A stretch of DNA of 64,000 nt from Planctomycetota bacterium (GCA_028281445.1 JANQJW010000031.1:62001-126000), one strand, 5' to 3'. Positions 17,186 to 25,750 are shown, counted from the first letter of the stretch. Notes: generated from the sequence alone by a model not told the origin. Made by a program: numbers and translations.

Positions 17186-18814
17186 ATGCAACGGATTGGC
17201 ATCTGCCTCGTTCTGGCACTCGTTGGCGGCTTGGGCGTCATCACGATGACAGCCACTGGCTGCGGCGGTGGGGGCGGCGGTGGCACCCCTGTGGCGGGAC
17301 CGCCCGTCTTGTCGGGGCCGGTCTTCTGGTGCGACACCGACAACAACGGCATGGTGTCCCCCACCGACACGTTCAAGCTCTGCTTCAACACGAACCTCGC
17401 CATCGGCGCGAACACGCCCGACGTGGATCTCGACGAGATGCCCGCGAGCCTCGCGGCCTCGGATACGTGGACGGTCGGGCCGGGCAACACCAAGCTCACG
17501 CTGACGCTCGTCGGCGGCATGCTCACGCTCGGCAAGGTCGGCGGGTCCACCATGACGATGGCGGTCGGGAACACGATCACGAACCCGGTCGACGGGATGT
17601 CTGCGACGCCCGCCACCGGACCGTTCAACATCATCGGTCAGGTGTCCAACTCGGGGCAGAACATCGGTCCGGCGAGCCTCTCGGTCGCGCTCGTCGACGT
17701 CGACAACGACACCGACCTCGACATCGTCATCGGGCGCGCCGGGTCGAACCTCGTGTTCATCAACAACGGGGTGAACACGGGCACCTTCAGCGCCGGGATG
17801 CCCATCACCAACGAGCCGGCGCTTGCGTCGAGCAACGCGATCTGCTTCGGCACGCTGAACACCGCCGACACGTTGCTTGACATGGTCGCGTGCAACGGCA
17901 ACGGCTTCTCGTCCATCAAGTACCTCAACACGCTGGCGACCCCCGGGCTCTTCGTAACGGATCCCGCCGGCGCGCCGCCGGTCAACCGCAGCGTCATGGG
18001 CGCGGGCGTGGAGAACGCCACCGGCTGCGTGATCTCTGGGACCGCGGCCGGCGCGAACTGGGATGGCCTCCTGGGCGGTGACATCTTCATCGGCCACGCG
18101 GGCACGCAGAACGTCGTCTACTTCTGCAACGCCGCCGGCCAGGTCAACAACGACAACACGCTCGCCGGTACGTCACCCATGTTCAACGTGGGTGCTGCGA
18201 ACTCCGACACGCGTGCAGTCGTCGGTGGCACGCTGGACGCCGGCGCGACGGTAGACGTCGTCACGGCGGATGACAACGGCAACGCGGCCGGCACCATTAC
18301 CGTGTACCTCGTCACGGTCGGCGCGCCGCCGACGTTCGTGCCGGCGGTCCTGGCGGGCGCGCTCGCCAACCCGCGTGCACTCGCGCTCTGCGATCTCGAT
18401 AACGACACGGACCTCGACCTGATCGTCGGCTACGGCACCGATGCCGGCGGCCCCGGTGGATTCCAGACCTTTACCAACGCGGGAGGTGCGTTCGCCCTCT
18501 CTGGCACGTTCGCGGCGGGTGAGAACGTGCGCTCGGTCTCGTGCACGCACGTCGACGGCGACGTCCTGCGCGACATCGTGCTCGGCCGCGGGAGCAACCA
18601 GGGCCTGCAGGTCTACTTGAACTGCGGCGCGTTCGCCTTTGCCTCGGCGGGTCTGAACCTGCCCGGCAACTTCAACGGCGTCGCCGCGACGCCGACCACC
18701 CCGGCGACGGGCGCCGCGGCGCTGCCCCAGACCGGCCTGAACGGCAACGGCCTGGGCGACATCGCGACCGCGAACGGGGGCGGCAACAACATCCTGTACA
18801 TCACGGGCAAGTAG
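17186..18814 (+). CDS. FG-GAP/VCBS-repeat lipoprotein, copy A
   Basis: 542 residues with GGAGG 8 nt before the ATG. The lipobox TATGC is followed at once by a run of glycines (CGGGGGGG), a flexible tether typical of surface lipoproteins. A first beta domain (about 45-150, FWCDTDNNGMVSPTDTFKLCFN) has an EF-hand-like Asp-rich loop. From about residue 160 on there are repeats with D-x-D-x-D-x-D-x-x (for example VDVDNDTDLDIVIGR, CDLDNDTDLDLIVGYG, THVDGDVLRDIVLGRG) that build a calcium-binding integrin-like beta propeller. It is surface or periplasmic; ligand unknown. The next gene is a tandem paralogue. Confidence 0.8.
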   Translation: MQRIGICLVLALVGGLGVITMTATGCGGGGGGGTPVAGPPVLSGPVFWCDTDNNGMVSPTDTFKLCFNTNLAIGANTPDVDLDEMPASLAASDTWTVGPGNTKLTLTLVGGMLTLGKVGGSTMTMAVGNTITNPVDGMSATPATGPFNIIGQVSNSGQNIGPASLSVALVDVDNDTDLDIVIGRAGSNLVFINNGVNTGTFSAGMPITNEPALASSNAICFGTLNTADTLLDMVACNGNGFSSIKYLNTLATPGLFVTDPAGAPPVNRSVMGAGVENATGCVISGTAAGANWDGLLGGDIFIGHAGTQNVVYFCNAAGQVNNDNTLAGTSPMFNVGAANSDTRAVVGGTLDAGATVDVVTADDNGNAAGTITVYLVTVGAPPTFVPAVLAGALANPRALALCDLDNDTDLDLIVGYGTDAGGPGGFQTFTNAGGAFALSGTFAAGENVRSVSCTHVDGDVLRDIVLGRGSNQGLQVYLNCGAFAFASAGLNLPGNFNGVAATPTTPATGAAALPQTGLNGNGLGDIATANGGGNNILYITGK

Positions 18815-18844
18815 ACGCCGCGAGACAGTAGATGTGTTTCGAAC

Positions 18845-18868
18845 GGCCCGCGGCGTCAGTCGCGGGCC
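18845..18868 (+). terminator. Hairpin between FG-GAP paralogues
   Basis: GGCCCGCG (18845-18852) and CGCGGGCC (18861-18868) make a perfect 8-bp stem around an 8-nt loop, 31 bp after the stop of copy A and 17 bp before the start of copy B, followed by GCTTTC. It is a probable intrinsic or attenuating terminator between the two paralogues; the T-run is weak. Confidence 0.5.
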
Positions 18869-18885
18869 GCTTTCGTAGGAGTGAC

Positions 18886-20469
18886 ATGGTGCGAGCAGTT
18901 CTTCTTGTTTCGATGATGATGGTCCTGGTCGGGTGCGGGGGTGGGGGCGGCGGCAACAACAACCAGCCGCCCACGGGCCCCGTGGTCTTCCTGAGCATCC
19001 CCGTCGTCTGGATCGACAACGACAACGACTCCGTCGCAAGCGGGGGCGACTTCCTGATCTTCTCGTTCGATCGCCAGGTGGCCTCCGGGGCGAACGCGCC
19101 GATGGACGACCTCACGGTAACCAACGGAACGATCACGGCGGCAGCGATCTGGACGAACGGACACCTCGGCGACAACACAAAGATGGTGCTCACGCTCTCG
19201 GCGGGCGACATCGTCAACGAGGGCAAGCTGATGGGTGGCACGACGTTCAACATGTCGGCCACCAATACGCTGACGAGCACTGCGGACGGGACCATCGGGG
19301 CGACGCCGGCTGCCACGGCACCGTCGACGGTCGGCCGCGTCTTCGACACCGGCCAGACGTTGGGCGCGTCATTGGCTTTCTGTGTCGAGATGCTCGATAT
19401 CGACGGGGACGGCGATCAGGACGCGGTGATCGGTACGACCGGACTCAACATGCTCTTCGTGAACGCAGGGGCGAACACGGGGGTGTTCAACGCCGGCGGA
19501 TCGGTCGCGAGCGAAATGGTCGCGGACACGCGCGGCATCGGGATCGGCAACGTCAACGCGGACGCCTATCCGGACATCGTGGCCGCCAACACGGGCGTCG
19601 GAAATGCGAATCGCGTCTACCTGCAGGGTGGGCCGGGCAACTACTCGACGAGCAATGTCGCGAATCGAAGCCTCATCGGTGACAACGACTCGAACGGCGT
19701 CGTGGTCACGACGGGCACGCTGTTCTTCACGTGGGACGGCATCGTCGGCGGCGACATGTTCGTCGCGAACAACGGGCCGAACATCGTCTATTACGCCAAC
19801 GCCGCCGGTGAGTTCGACGGCGACGGCACCCTGGCGGGGGTCCCCGACCCGCAGCAGATCAGCGGGCCGGCGGACACGCGAGCCGTAGCGATCGGTGACA
19901 TCGACAGCGACGGCGACGAGGATGTCGTCACGGTCGACGACGCCGCCGGCGGCCCCGGGGTCGTCACCGTCTACTTGGTGACACCGGGTGTGATGGCGCC
20001 GGCCACCTTCACGCCGACGGTTCTGCTTGGCGCCTTGTCGCGCCCGCGGGACGTCGCGCTGTGCGACCTCGACAAGGACGGCGACATGGACGTCGTCGTG
20101 GGCTACGCCAACGGAAACGGCATGCAGATCTGGTTGCAGACAGGGGTGAACACCGGCACGTTCAACCTCCCGTCGACGGTGCCCGGTGGCGACGTGCGGG
20201 CGATCACGTGCACGGATATCGACGGTGACACCTTCGACGACATCATCCAGGGCCGCGCTCTGGGGCAGGGCATCGCGGTGTACATCAACTGCGGTGGGGG
20301 GCAGTTCCTGTTCGTACCCACCGACATTCCGGGCACGATCCAGGGCATCGCGCAGTTCGGTGCGCAGGGTCTCGGTCAGCCCGTCGACGGCTTCGACGGC
20401 AAGGGAGCCGGCGACTTCGTCACCGTCGAGCAGGGCGGGTTGAACCGGGTGTTTGTCAGCGCGAAGTAG
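18886..20469 (+). CDS. FG-GAP/VCBS-repeat lipoprotein, copy B
   Basis: 527 residues with AGGAG 5 nt before the ATG. It has the same plan as copy A: lipobox VLVGC, a glycine run, a first Asp-rich beta module (VWIDNDNDSVASGGDFLIFSFDRQV) and then propeller repeats (LDIDGDGDQDAVIG, GDIDSDGDEDVVTVDD, CDLDKDGDMDVVVGYANG, TDIDGDTFDDIIQGRA). The two are clearly products of tandem duplication but are diverged over most of their length, so they may recognise different ligands. The gene ends against a strong 9-bp hairpin. Confidence 0.8.
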   Translation: MVRAVLLVSMMMVLVGCGGGGGGNNNQPPTGPVVFLSIPVVWIDNDNDSVASGGDFLIFSFDRQVASGANAPMDDLTVTNGTITAAAIWTNGHLGDNTKMVLTLSAGDIVNEGKLMGGTTFNMSATNTLTSTADGTIGATPAATAPSTVGRVFDTGQTLGASLAFCVEMLDIDGDGDQDAVIGTTGLNMLFVNAGANTGVFNAGGSVASEMVADTRGIGIGNVNADAYPDIVAANTGVGNANRVYLQGGPGNYSTSNVANRSLIGDNDSNGVVVTTGTLFFTWDGIVGGDMFVANNGPNIVYYANAAGEFDGDGTLAGVPDPQQISGPADTRAVAIGDIDSDGDEDVVTVDDAAGGPGVVTVYLVTPGVMAPATFTPTVLLGALSRPRDVALCDLDKDGDMDVVVGYANGNGMQIWLQTGVNTGTFNLPSTVPGGDVRAITCTDIDGDTFDDIIQGRALGQGIAVYINCGGGQFLFVPTDIPGTIQGIAQFGAQGLGQPVDGFDGKGAGDFVTVEQGGLNRVFVSAK

Positions 20470-20491
20470 GGGCGACCCTTGTGGTCGCCCC
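20469..20491 (+). terminator. Strong hairpin after FG-GAP gene B
   Basis: GGGGCGACC, loop CTTGT, GGTCGCCCC: a perfect 9-bp stem beginning at the last base of the stop codon. It is a probable transcription end for the FG-GAP pair. The same CTTGT loop recurs in the hairpin at 20527. Confidence 0.6.
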
Positions 20492-20526
20492 GCGGGGCAT
20501 TCCGCGGATCACATCTCGCCCTGTCC

Positions 20527-20547
20527 GGGCGGCCCTTGTGGCCGCCC
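20527..20547 (+). repeat. Second CTTGT-loop hairpin
   Basis: GGGCGGCC, loop CTTGT, GGCCGCCC: an 8-bp stem with the same loop as 20469-20491 but compensating changes in the stem (GACC/GGTC against GGCC/GGCC). It looks like a tandem copy of one hairpin family. Confidence 0.6.
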
Positions 20548-20628
20548 CGCCGGTGGTGTCCGCGGGCGGGCACCCCTCGACTCGGCTTCGCCTCGCTCGG
20601 GGACTGCGTCAAGGCCCGCCCCTACATG

Positions 20629-20655
20629 ACAACGAGCCGCGACGCGGCTCGTTGT
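20629..20655. terminator. 13-bp palindrome, probable terminator
   Basis: ACAACGAGCCGCG and CGCGGCTCGTTGT flank a single A. It lies 34 bp beyond the stop codon of the TlpA-like selenoprotein on its strand, so it probably ends that transcript; it could serve both strands. Confidence 0.55.
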
Positions 20656-20671
20656 TCGTCCCGACAGGCAA

Positions 20672-20700
20672 GCAAAGAAGTAGCGAAGCTACTTCTTTGC
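20672..20700 (-). terminator. 13-bp hairpin overlapping the stop codon of the TlpA-like gene
   Basis: GCAAAGAAGTAGC, GAA, GCTACTTCTTTGC: a perfect 13-bp stem that includes the last three codons and the stop codon (20689-20691) of the TlpA-like selenoprotein gene. The stem is unusually AT-rich for this genome. It could terminate or protect the transcript 3' end. Confidence 0.55.
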
Positions 20701-21681
20701 TTCGTATTCGATCGCGAGCTTCGACGCCTTCTTGCCGGCTTCCGTGTCCGCGTACTTCTTTCCGGTCAAGGGCTTCAAGGCCTTGATCGCCTTCTTGGGA
20801 CTCATGCCGCTGAGCTTCTTGCGGATCTTCGCGAACTTCTTGCCCGCGTCGATCTCCTTCTTGTGCGCCTTGTCGGCCAGGAGCTCCTTTGCGCAGTCCT
20901 GCGCACGCGTGGCGACCGGCAGCCCCTTGTAGTCCTTCGCGAGGCCGTCGTACGCCATCCAAGCCGAGTAGATCTTGCCCTTCTCGACCTTCTTGGCGGC
21001 ACCCGTCATCGTGTCGTCCGCACTCGTGTCGATCCAGTCGCGCATCTTCGTCGCGATCGCGGCGTCCTCTTCGCTCAGCTTGCCGCTGTCGATCGTCTTC
21101 GTCAGAAGCGCGTGCGCGGAGGCGTACTTGCTCTTCTTGAGCGCCTTGCGAACCGGGTTCAGCGCCTTGGGAAGATCCGGGAAGTAGACAACCTTCTTGA
21201 GTAGGTCGTCCAGAACGCCGCCGTTGATGGCGCTGGGCGAGCCGCTCCAGGCGATGTTGCCGTCCGCACCGACGACGAACGAGGACGGGAAGCCCTTGAT
21301 GCCGTAGTCCTTCGCGCTATCGGTCTCCTCGATCACGACCGGGAACTCAGCGCCGTGCTCGGTGACCCAGCTCTCGACCTTGCTCGCGTCCTCATTCGAG
21401 ACGCCGAGAACGACCAGGCCCTTGTCCGCGTACTCTTCGTGAAGCTTGTTCAGGTGACCCACCTGACCGACGCAAGGGCCTCACCAGGTCCGGAACATCT
21501 CCACGACGATCACGCGCCCCTTGAGCGCCTTCCAGTCGAGCTCCGGGGTATTGAGGAACTCCTTGCCGACGATCGCCGGTGCGGTCTCTCCCTCTGCAAT
21601 GGGCTCAGCCTGGACGGCCGGGAGGCCGGTTGCGAGAAGGCCCGCGGCCACCAGGCCGAAGAGCCAGCTACGAGTACGCAT
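20689..21681 (-). CDS. TlpA/thioredoxin-like selenoprotein with WUGPC motif (UGA at 21483-21481)
   Basis: Predicted 330-residue secreted protein. The signal peptide is 1-25 (WLFGLVAAGLLATGLPAVQA). A TlpA/AhpC-like domain follows (about 30-170): APAIVGKEFLNTPELDWKALKGRVIVVEMFRTW, then an in-frame TGA as codon 67, then GPCVGQVGHLNKLHEEYADKG. The normal motif here is W-C-G-P-C, so the UGA stands exactly where the nucleophilic Cys belongs; Cys70 is kept. The rest of the domain is intact, including the cis-Pro loop (IKGFPSSFVVGADGNIAW). The C-terminal half is Lys-rich and helical. A good ribosome site (GGAGGGG) precedes ATG 21681, and a SECIS-like hairpin follows the UGA at the right distance. It sits just downstream of the fatty-acid-like cluster. 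Probable periplasmic selenol-disulfide oxidoreductase. Confidence 0.85.
21450..21466 (-). other. Candidate bacterial SECIS hairpin
   Basis: In the mRNA sense, TCAGGTG and CACCTGA form a perfect 7-bp stem that begins 14 nt after the UGA; the loop region reads GGGUC if the last pair opens, close to the GGUC apical loop of the Escherichia coli fdhF SECIS. Loop distance from the UGA is about 21 nt, inside the bacterial range. This is the better of the two SECIS candidates in the window. Confidence 0.65.
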
Positions 21682-21758
21682 CGTGAACCCCTCCGAGTCG
21701 ATTCGCGCGAAGTATATCTCTAGTACGCCCCGGGCCCGGAAATGGGTTCCGTAGGGTG

Positions 21759-22910
21759 CTAGGTTGGCGCCAATACGAAGGCCCCGACCTGGCCGAACAT
21801 GCCAGCACCGAGGACGAGGACCCCAGGACCCGGGCCGCTCGAGGCCGCGCCCGGTAGCGCCCCCGCGGCCACCGCCTTGGCGCCCAGCGCCATCTCCACC
21901 GCGGCGCTCGCGAGCGAGAGATGGCCTGTGTGGGTCTTCCAGGTGACGCAGGGGAGGTCGCCGACCGTGGGCGCGCACTCGCCGACGCCGGGCAGGACGA
22001 CGCCGAGCAGGTCGTCCAGCGTGCAGGACGCCTCAGCCAGCGCCTGGGTCACGGCCGCGTTCAGTGCTTCCGCGTCCGGTACCCACATGGGACCGTCCGG
22101 ACGGTGCGTGGCAAAGCCCTGGCCGAGCACAGCGGCCAGTGCAGGGACACCGCGGGCTGCGGCGTCCTGCGCCCGCTCGAGCACGAGCGCCCCGGCGCCG
22201 TCTCCGGGGACGTGGTCTTCCGAGAAGCCGACGTCCTCCATCTCGAGCCGCGCCGTAGCCGAGGCGATCTGTGCGGCGCCAACCACCACGGAGACGTTCG
22301 TGGTGCCGCGCACCAGGCTGCGGACGCCCATCGACAGCGCTTGCTCGGTCGGCCCTGAGAACCCTGCCACGCTCGTGTTCGCCCCGTGGAGCTCGAACAT
22401 CGTCGACAGGAAGGAGAACGCGTTGTTCTTGAGGCTCTCGAGCATGAAGTGCGGCTTGACGTAGCGTGCCGTCGCGCGGTTCATCGCTTCGTCTTCGAGC
22501 GCGTTCGCGAACGAGTCCGTGGCCTCGACGACCGCCGGCCGGAAGTCGCGGCAGCTCCAGTCGTTGCTGTCCATCTGAGAGAGGTAGAGCCCACGCATCG
22601 GCGGCGCAGTGTCTCCGTCCAGAACGCCGGACCCTGCCATGGCTTCGATCGTCGCCTCGACGGCCATCTCGCCGGAGTCGTTGAGGAACTTGATCTGCGG
22701 TTCCATGGCACGGGGAACCGATGCGCGCAGGTACGGCGGTTCCACCGGCGCCCCCTGGCTGCGAGCGGATCCACTCTCCGCGTCGCCCATCTCGCGCACG
22801 GCGCCGTTCCCCGCGGCCAGCGCTCGGAATACGCGCTCGGTGCCGAAGCCGAGCGGGCTGACGATGCCGGTGCCGGTGATGACCGCGTCGCGCGGCCCGA
22901 CCGGCCTCAC
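21759..22910 (-). CDS. Degenerate ketosynthase (chain-length-factor-like), KS1
   Basis: 383 residues with a thiolase-fold ketosynthase layout (N-terminal AVITGTGIVSPLG, GDGAGALVLE near 240). The catalytic residues are gone. The active-site loop reads TSVAGFSGPTEQ (179-190), without Cys. The NAHGT segment is replaced by LPGVGECAP. Only the last His (WKTHTGH) remains. Loss of the Cys while keeping the fold is what chain-length factors do in type II polyketide and aryl-polyene systems, so it may pair with one of the active ketosynthases. It starts at GTG 22910, overlapping the dehydratase stop, and is the last gene of the cluster. Confidence 0.75.
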   Translation of the reverse strand: MRPVGPRDAVITGTGIVSPLGFGTERVFRALAAGNGAVREMGDAESGSARSQGAPVEPPYLRASVPRAMEPQIKFLNDSGEMAVEATIEAMAGSGVLDGDTAPPMRGLYLSQMDSNDWSCRDFRPAVVEATDSFANALEDEAMNRATARYVKPHFMLESLKNNAFSFLSTMFELHGANTSVAGFSGPTEQALSMGVRSLVRGTTNVSVVVGAAQIASATARLEMEDVGFSEDHVPGDGAGALVLERAQDAAARGVPALAAVLGQGFATHRPDGPMWVPDAEALNAAVTQALAEASCTLDDLLGVVLPGVGECAPTVGDLPCVTWKTHTGHLSLASAAVEMALGAKAVAAGALPGAASSGPGPGVLVLGAGMFGQVGAFVLAPT

Positions 22911-23353
22911 GGCGTCTCTCCCCGCAGCGACGCATACGCCCGGCGCGCCGCGCGCCGGCTCTCCAACGTGTCCAGTGCCACGAGCCGGCCCTCGAACTCG
23001 AGCATGGCTCCGCGCTTGTCGCCGACCTTGGTCTCGCCGCGGTAGGCCCGGCGTGTCGCGTCGTCGGTGTCGACGCGCGTCAGCGCGATCTCGATGCGGT
23101 CCCCCGGCACGGCGAAGTCGTAGTAGCGCGCCGAGGTCACGTGCTCGAGTAGGAACCAGTGCTCGAAGTCTGAAGACGCCGCCTCGAGCCAGCCTGCGAG
23201 CTGGACGGCCGACTCCAGAATGAGCGCCCCCGGCACGATCGGTCGCTCGGGGAAGTGCCACTCGAGATAGTCCTCGCTCATGGCCGCGTTCTTCCACCCC
23301 TGGATGGCTGCGTCCTCGACGCGCTCGATGCGATCGACGAGCAGGAACCTCAT
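22907..23353 (-). CDS. FabZ/FabA-like 3-hydroxyacyl-ACP dehydratase, copy 1
   Basis: 148 residues, a single hotdog domain. The active-site helix reads EWHFPERPIVPGALILESAVQ, with His33 and the acidic Glu47 in the FabZ-like spacing HFPxxPxxPGxLxxE. It would remove water from 3-hydroxyacyl-ACP. It is coupled by ATGA to acpS and by GTGA to the degenerate ketosynthase. A second, similar dehydratase lies upstream (25747-26184); both begin MRFLL(V/F)DR and are paralogues, perhaps a heterodimer. Confidence 0.85.
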   Translation of the reverse strand: MRFLLVDRIERVEDAAIQGWKNAAMSEDYLEWHFPERPIVPGALILESAVQLAGWLEAASSDFEHWFLLEHVTSARYYDFAVPGDRIEIALTRVDTDDATRRAYRGETKVGDKRGAMLEFEGRLVALDTLESRRAARRAYASLRGETP

Positions 23354-23742
23354 GCCGTGGCCTCTCGTACGAGGATGACCGATGCAATGGCCGAGTCGCC
23401 GTCGTGGCTCAGGGACAGCGCCGCGGGGATGAGACCCTGCTCGGCGGCCAGCTCAGCGGGCTTGCCGGTGAGAGCGAGGTAGGGCGCCGTGCCCTCACGC
23501 TTCACCTCGATCTCTTGCAGTCCGCTGATGCCCATGCTGCCAAGGCCGACACCCAGGGCCTTCATCGTTGCCTCCTTCGCGGCGAAACGCGCGGCGAAGT
23601 GCGGCATGGGATCCGCCTGGCTGTTGCAGTAGGCGCGCTCGTCCTCTGTGAAGACGCGCTCTTCGAACGAGCTGTCCGGCTTGATCGCTTCCCGCATGCG
23701 GGTGATCTGCACGAGGTCGATGCCGTGGCGAATGGCACTCAT
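23350..23742 (-). CDS. Holo-ACP synthase (4'-phosphopantetheinyl transferase)
   Basis: 130 residues, AcpS type. The magnesium-binding Asp9 lies in HGIDLVQI and Glu57 in RFAAKEATMKALG, followed by LSLSHDGDSAIASVIL, all family hallmarks. It would transfer phosphopantetheine from CoA to Ser45 of the cluster's ACP. ATGA overlaps on both sides show it is translated with the cluster; it may be a dedicated copy or the genome's only acpS. Confidence 0.93.
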   Translation of the reverse strand: MSAIRHGIDLVQITRMREAIKPDSSFEERVFTEDERAYCNSQADPMPHFAARFAAKEATMKALGVGLGSMGISGLQEIEVKREGTAPYLALTGKPAELAAEQGLIPAALSLSHDGDSAIASVILVREATA

Positions 23743-24494
23743 TGGATCGAGAGCCCTCCGTCCACCGTGAAGGACTGCCCCGTGATGTAGGCGGCGTCCG
23801 CCGAACAGAGGAACAGCACGAGGCCCGCGACGTCGTCGGGCGTGCCGAAGCGTCTGGCGGGGATGTTAGCGAGCATTTCCTCGCCCGCGCGGCGCTTGAT
23901 CATCGCGGTCATGTCCGTGTCGATGAAGCCGGGCAGCACGGCGTTCACGCGCACGCCGCGATCGGCGACTTCCAGGGCGGCCGCGCGCGTCAGCGCCAGG
24001 ACGCCCGCCTTGGCGGCGGCGTAGTTGGCCTGTCCGCGACCGCCGCGCACGGCCTGGATCGAGGCGAGGTTCACGACGCAGCCGGATCGCTTTCGCATCA
24101 TGTGCCGCAGCGCGAGGCGCGTGCTGCGTTGCACCGCCGTGAGGTTGGTCGCCAGCACGTCGTTCCACGTCGCGTCGCGCATGGTGACCAGCAGGCCGTC
24201 CTTGGTGACGCCCGCGTTGTTGACCACGATGTCGAGGCGGTCGTGCGCTTCGATGGTCGTATCGAACAGCGCCTGGACAGCGTCGGCATCTGCCATGTCG
24301 GCCTGCACGGCTGCTGCCGTGCCGCCCGCGGCCTCGATGGCGGCGACGACGGCGGCGGCCTCGTCGGCGGAGCTGCGGTAGTTGACGATGGTGTGCGCGC
24401 CCGCGGCGGCAAGGCGTCGCGCGATGGCGGCACCGATCCCGCGGCCAGCGCCGGTCACGATCGCGACCTGGTCCTTCAAATCCGCCCGTATCAC
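23739..24494 (-). CDS. FabG-like 3-oxoacyl-ACP reductase
   Basis: 251 residues from GTG 24494. It is a classical short-chain dehydrogenase/reductase: TGAGRGIG at 14-21, NNAG at 92-95, and the catalytic Ser145 (VNLASIQ), Tyr158 and Lys162 (NYAAAKAG), then the PGFIDTDM loop. The arginine-rich cofactor pocket suggests NADPH. It reduces 3-ketoacyl-ACP made by the neighbouring ketosynthases. Coupled by GTGA to the upstream ketosynthase and by ATGA to acpS. Confidence 0.92.
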   Translation of the reverse strand: MIRADLKDQVAIVTGAGRGIGAAIARRLAAAGAHTIVNYRSSADEAAAVVAAIEAAGGTAAAVQADMADADAVQALFDTTIEAHDRLDIVVNNAGVTKDGLLVTMRDATWNDVLATNLTAVQRSTRLALRHMMRKRSGCVVNLASIQAVRGGRGQANYAAAKAGVLALTRAAALEVADRGVRVNAVLPGFIDTDMTAMIKRRAGEEMLANIPARRFGTPDDVAGLVLFLCSADAAYITGQSFTVDGGLSIQ

Positions 24495-25750
24495 GCGCCT
24501 TGCTCCTCGTACCTGCGCACCACGACACACGCATTCTGCCCGCCGAACGCGAAGGAGTTGTTGATTGCCGCACGGACGGGTTTCCGGCGGTTCGGATCCG
24601 GCACGAGATCGACGTCGCACATCCGGTCCGGCTCGGTGAGGTTCGCGGTGGGGGGGATCGCGCCTTCCTGCACGGCCTTCACGCAGCAGGCGAACGCCAC
24701 GCCCGCTGCGGCCGAGAGCAGGTGTCCCATCGCGCCCTTGCTCGAAGACACGGCGATCTCGTCGGCGTGGTCGCCGAACACGGTCCGCACGGCGCGGATC
24801 TCGGCCGGATCGTTGCGCTTCGTGCCCGTGCCGTGCGCGTTCACGAAGTCGACCTGGCCGGGACCCACGTCGCCATCGCCGAGTGCTGCGGCCATCGCCT
24901 CCGCGGCACCGCGTCCGTCGGGCGGGGGTGCGGTCGTTCGGAACGCGTCGAGCGAAGACCCGTAGCCGCAGACCTCGGCGAGGATTGTTGCGCCGCGGGC
25001 GCGGGCGTGCTCTTCCGATTCCAGCACGGCGATGCCCGCACCCTCGCCCATTACGAGGCCCGAGCGGCGGCGGTCGAACGGCCGGCCGGCGCTTGCCGGG
25101 TCCTCGTGGTCGACGTTGGCGTAGGCGCCCAGCAGCACGAAGAACACGAGGCCGAGGGGGTTGATCTGCGAGTCCGATCCGCCGGTCACGACCCAGTCGG
25201 TCTCGCCCCGGCGGATACTCCGGTAGGCCATGCCGATAGCCTGGTTCGACGCCGAGCAGGCCGTCGTGACCGCGTGGACGGGTCCCGCGATGCCGTAGGC
25301 CCGGGCGATCTCCGCCGCCGGACGCTCCGCAGCGTTGCGGATCAGCGACTCCGGATCGAGCGTGTCGAGGTTCCGAGCGAACGCGACGGCGTCGAAGCGG
25401 CCGTCCTCGTCGAGGAAGCGGTCGATGTCGGTGATGCTGTTGGCCCCGGGGCCCGCGCCGAGGATGACGCCGGCGCGGTCGTGCGCGCCATGTTGGATTC
25501 CCGCCATGGTCAGCGCATCGTCGGCGGCTGCGCGTGCGAACGCGGTGCGCGGATCGGTCTCGCCCTTGGTTACCGCCTCCCAGAGCTCTCCCGTGACCTC
25601 GCCGACGGCGCGCGAGGGGGGCACGTGTCCGCCCAGGCGCTGCGGAGCCGTGACGCCGCGTTCGCCTGCGAGCAGACGGTGCCATACGTCGTCCACATCA
25701 CGGCCCAGTGGCGTCACGAGGCCGAGTCCCGTGACGACGACGCGCCTCAC
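24491..25750 (-). CDS. Active beta-ketoacyl-ACP synthase (FabF-like), KS2
   Basis: 419 residues from GTG 25750. The complete catalytic triad is Cys165 (TTACSASNQA), His306 (NAHGTGT) and His343 (KGAMGHLLSAAAG). It condenses malonyl-ACP with an acyl-ACP. The gene overlaps both neighbours by 4 bp. It is closest to FabF-type enzymes, but genes of this kind within clusters carrying a Cys-less partner often serve specialised products rather than housekeeping lipids. Confidence 0.92.
   Translation of the reverse strand: MRRVVVTGLGLVTPLGRDVDDVWHRLLAGERGVTAPQRLGGHVPPSRAVGEVTGELWEAVTKGETDPRTAFARAAADDALTMAGIQHGAHDRAGVILGAGPGANSITDIDRFLDEDGRFDAVAFARNLDTLDPESLIRNAAERPAAEIARAYGIAGPVHAVTTACSASNQAIGMAYRSIRRGETDWVVTGGSDSQINPLGLVFFVLLGAYANVDHEDPASAGRPFDRRRSGLVMGEGAGIAVLESEEHARARGATILAEVCGYGSSLDAFRTTAPPPDGRGAAEAMAAALGDGDVGPGQVDFVNAHGTGTKRNDPAEIRAVRTVFGDHADEIAVSSSKGAMGHLLSAAAGVAFACCVKAVQEGAIPPTANLTEPDRMCDVDLVPDPNRRKPVRAAINNSFAFGGQNACVVVRRYEEQGA

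Noticed and set aside
20470..20688. Small RNA gene between the FG-GAP and TlpA-like genes
   Set aside because: The structure there is explained by a series of terminator-like and repeat hairpins for convergent genes; no promoter or conserved RNA motif is seen.
21481..21483. UGA read as tryptophan under an alternative genetic code
   Set aside because: Many genes in the window end in TGA (often as ATGA/GTGA overlaps), so TGA is a normal stop codon here.
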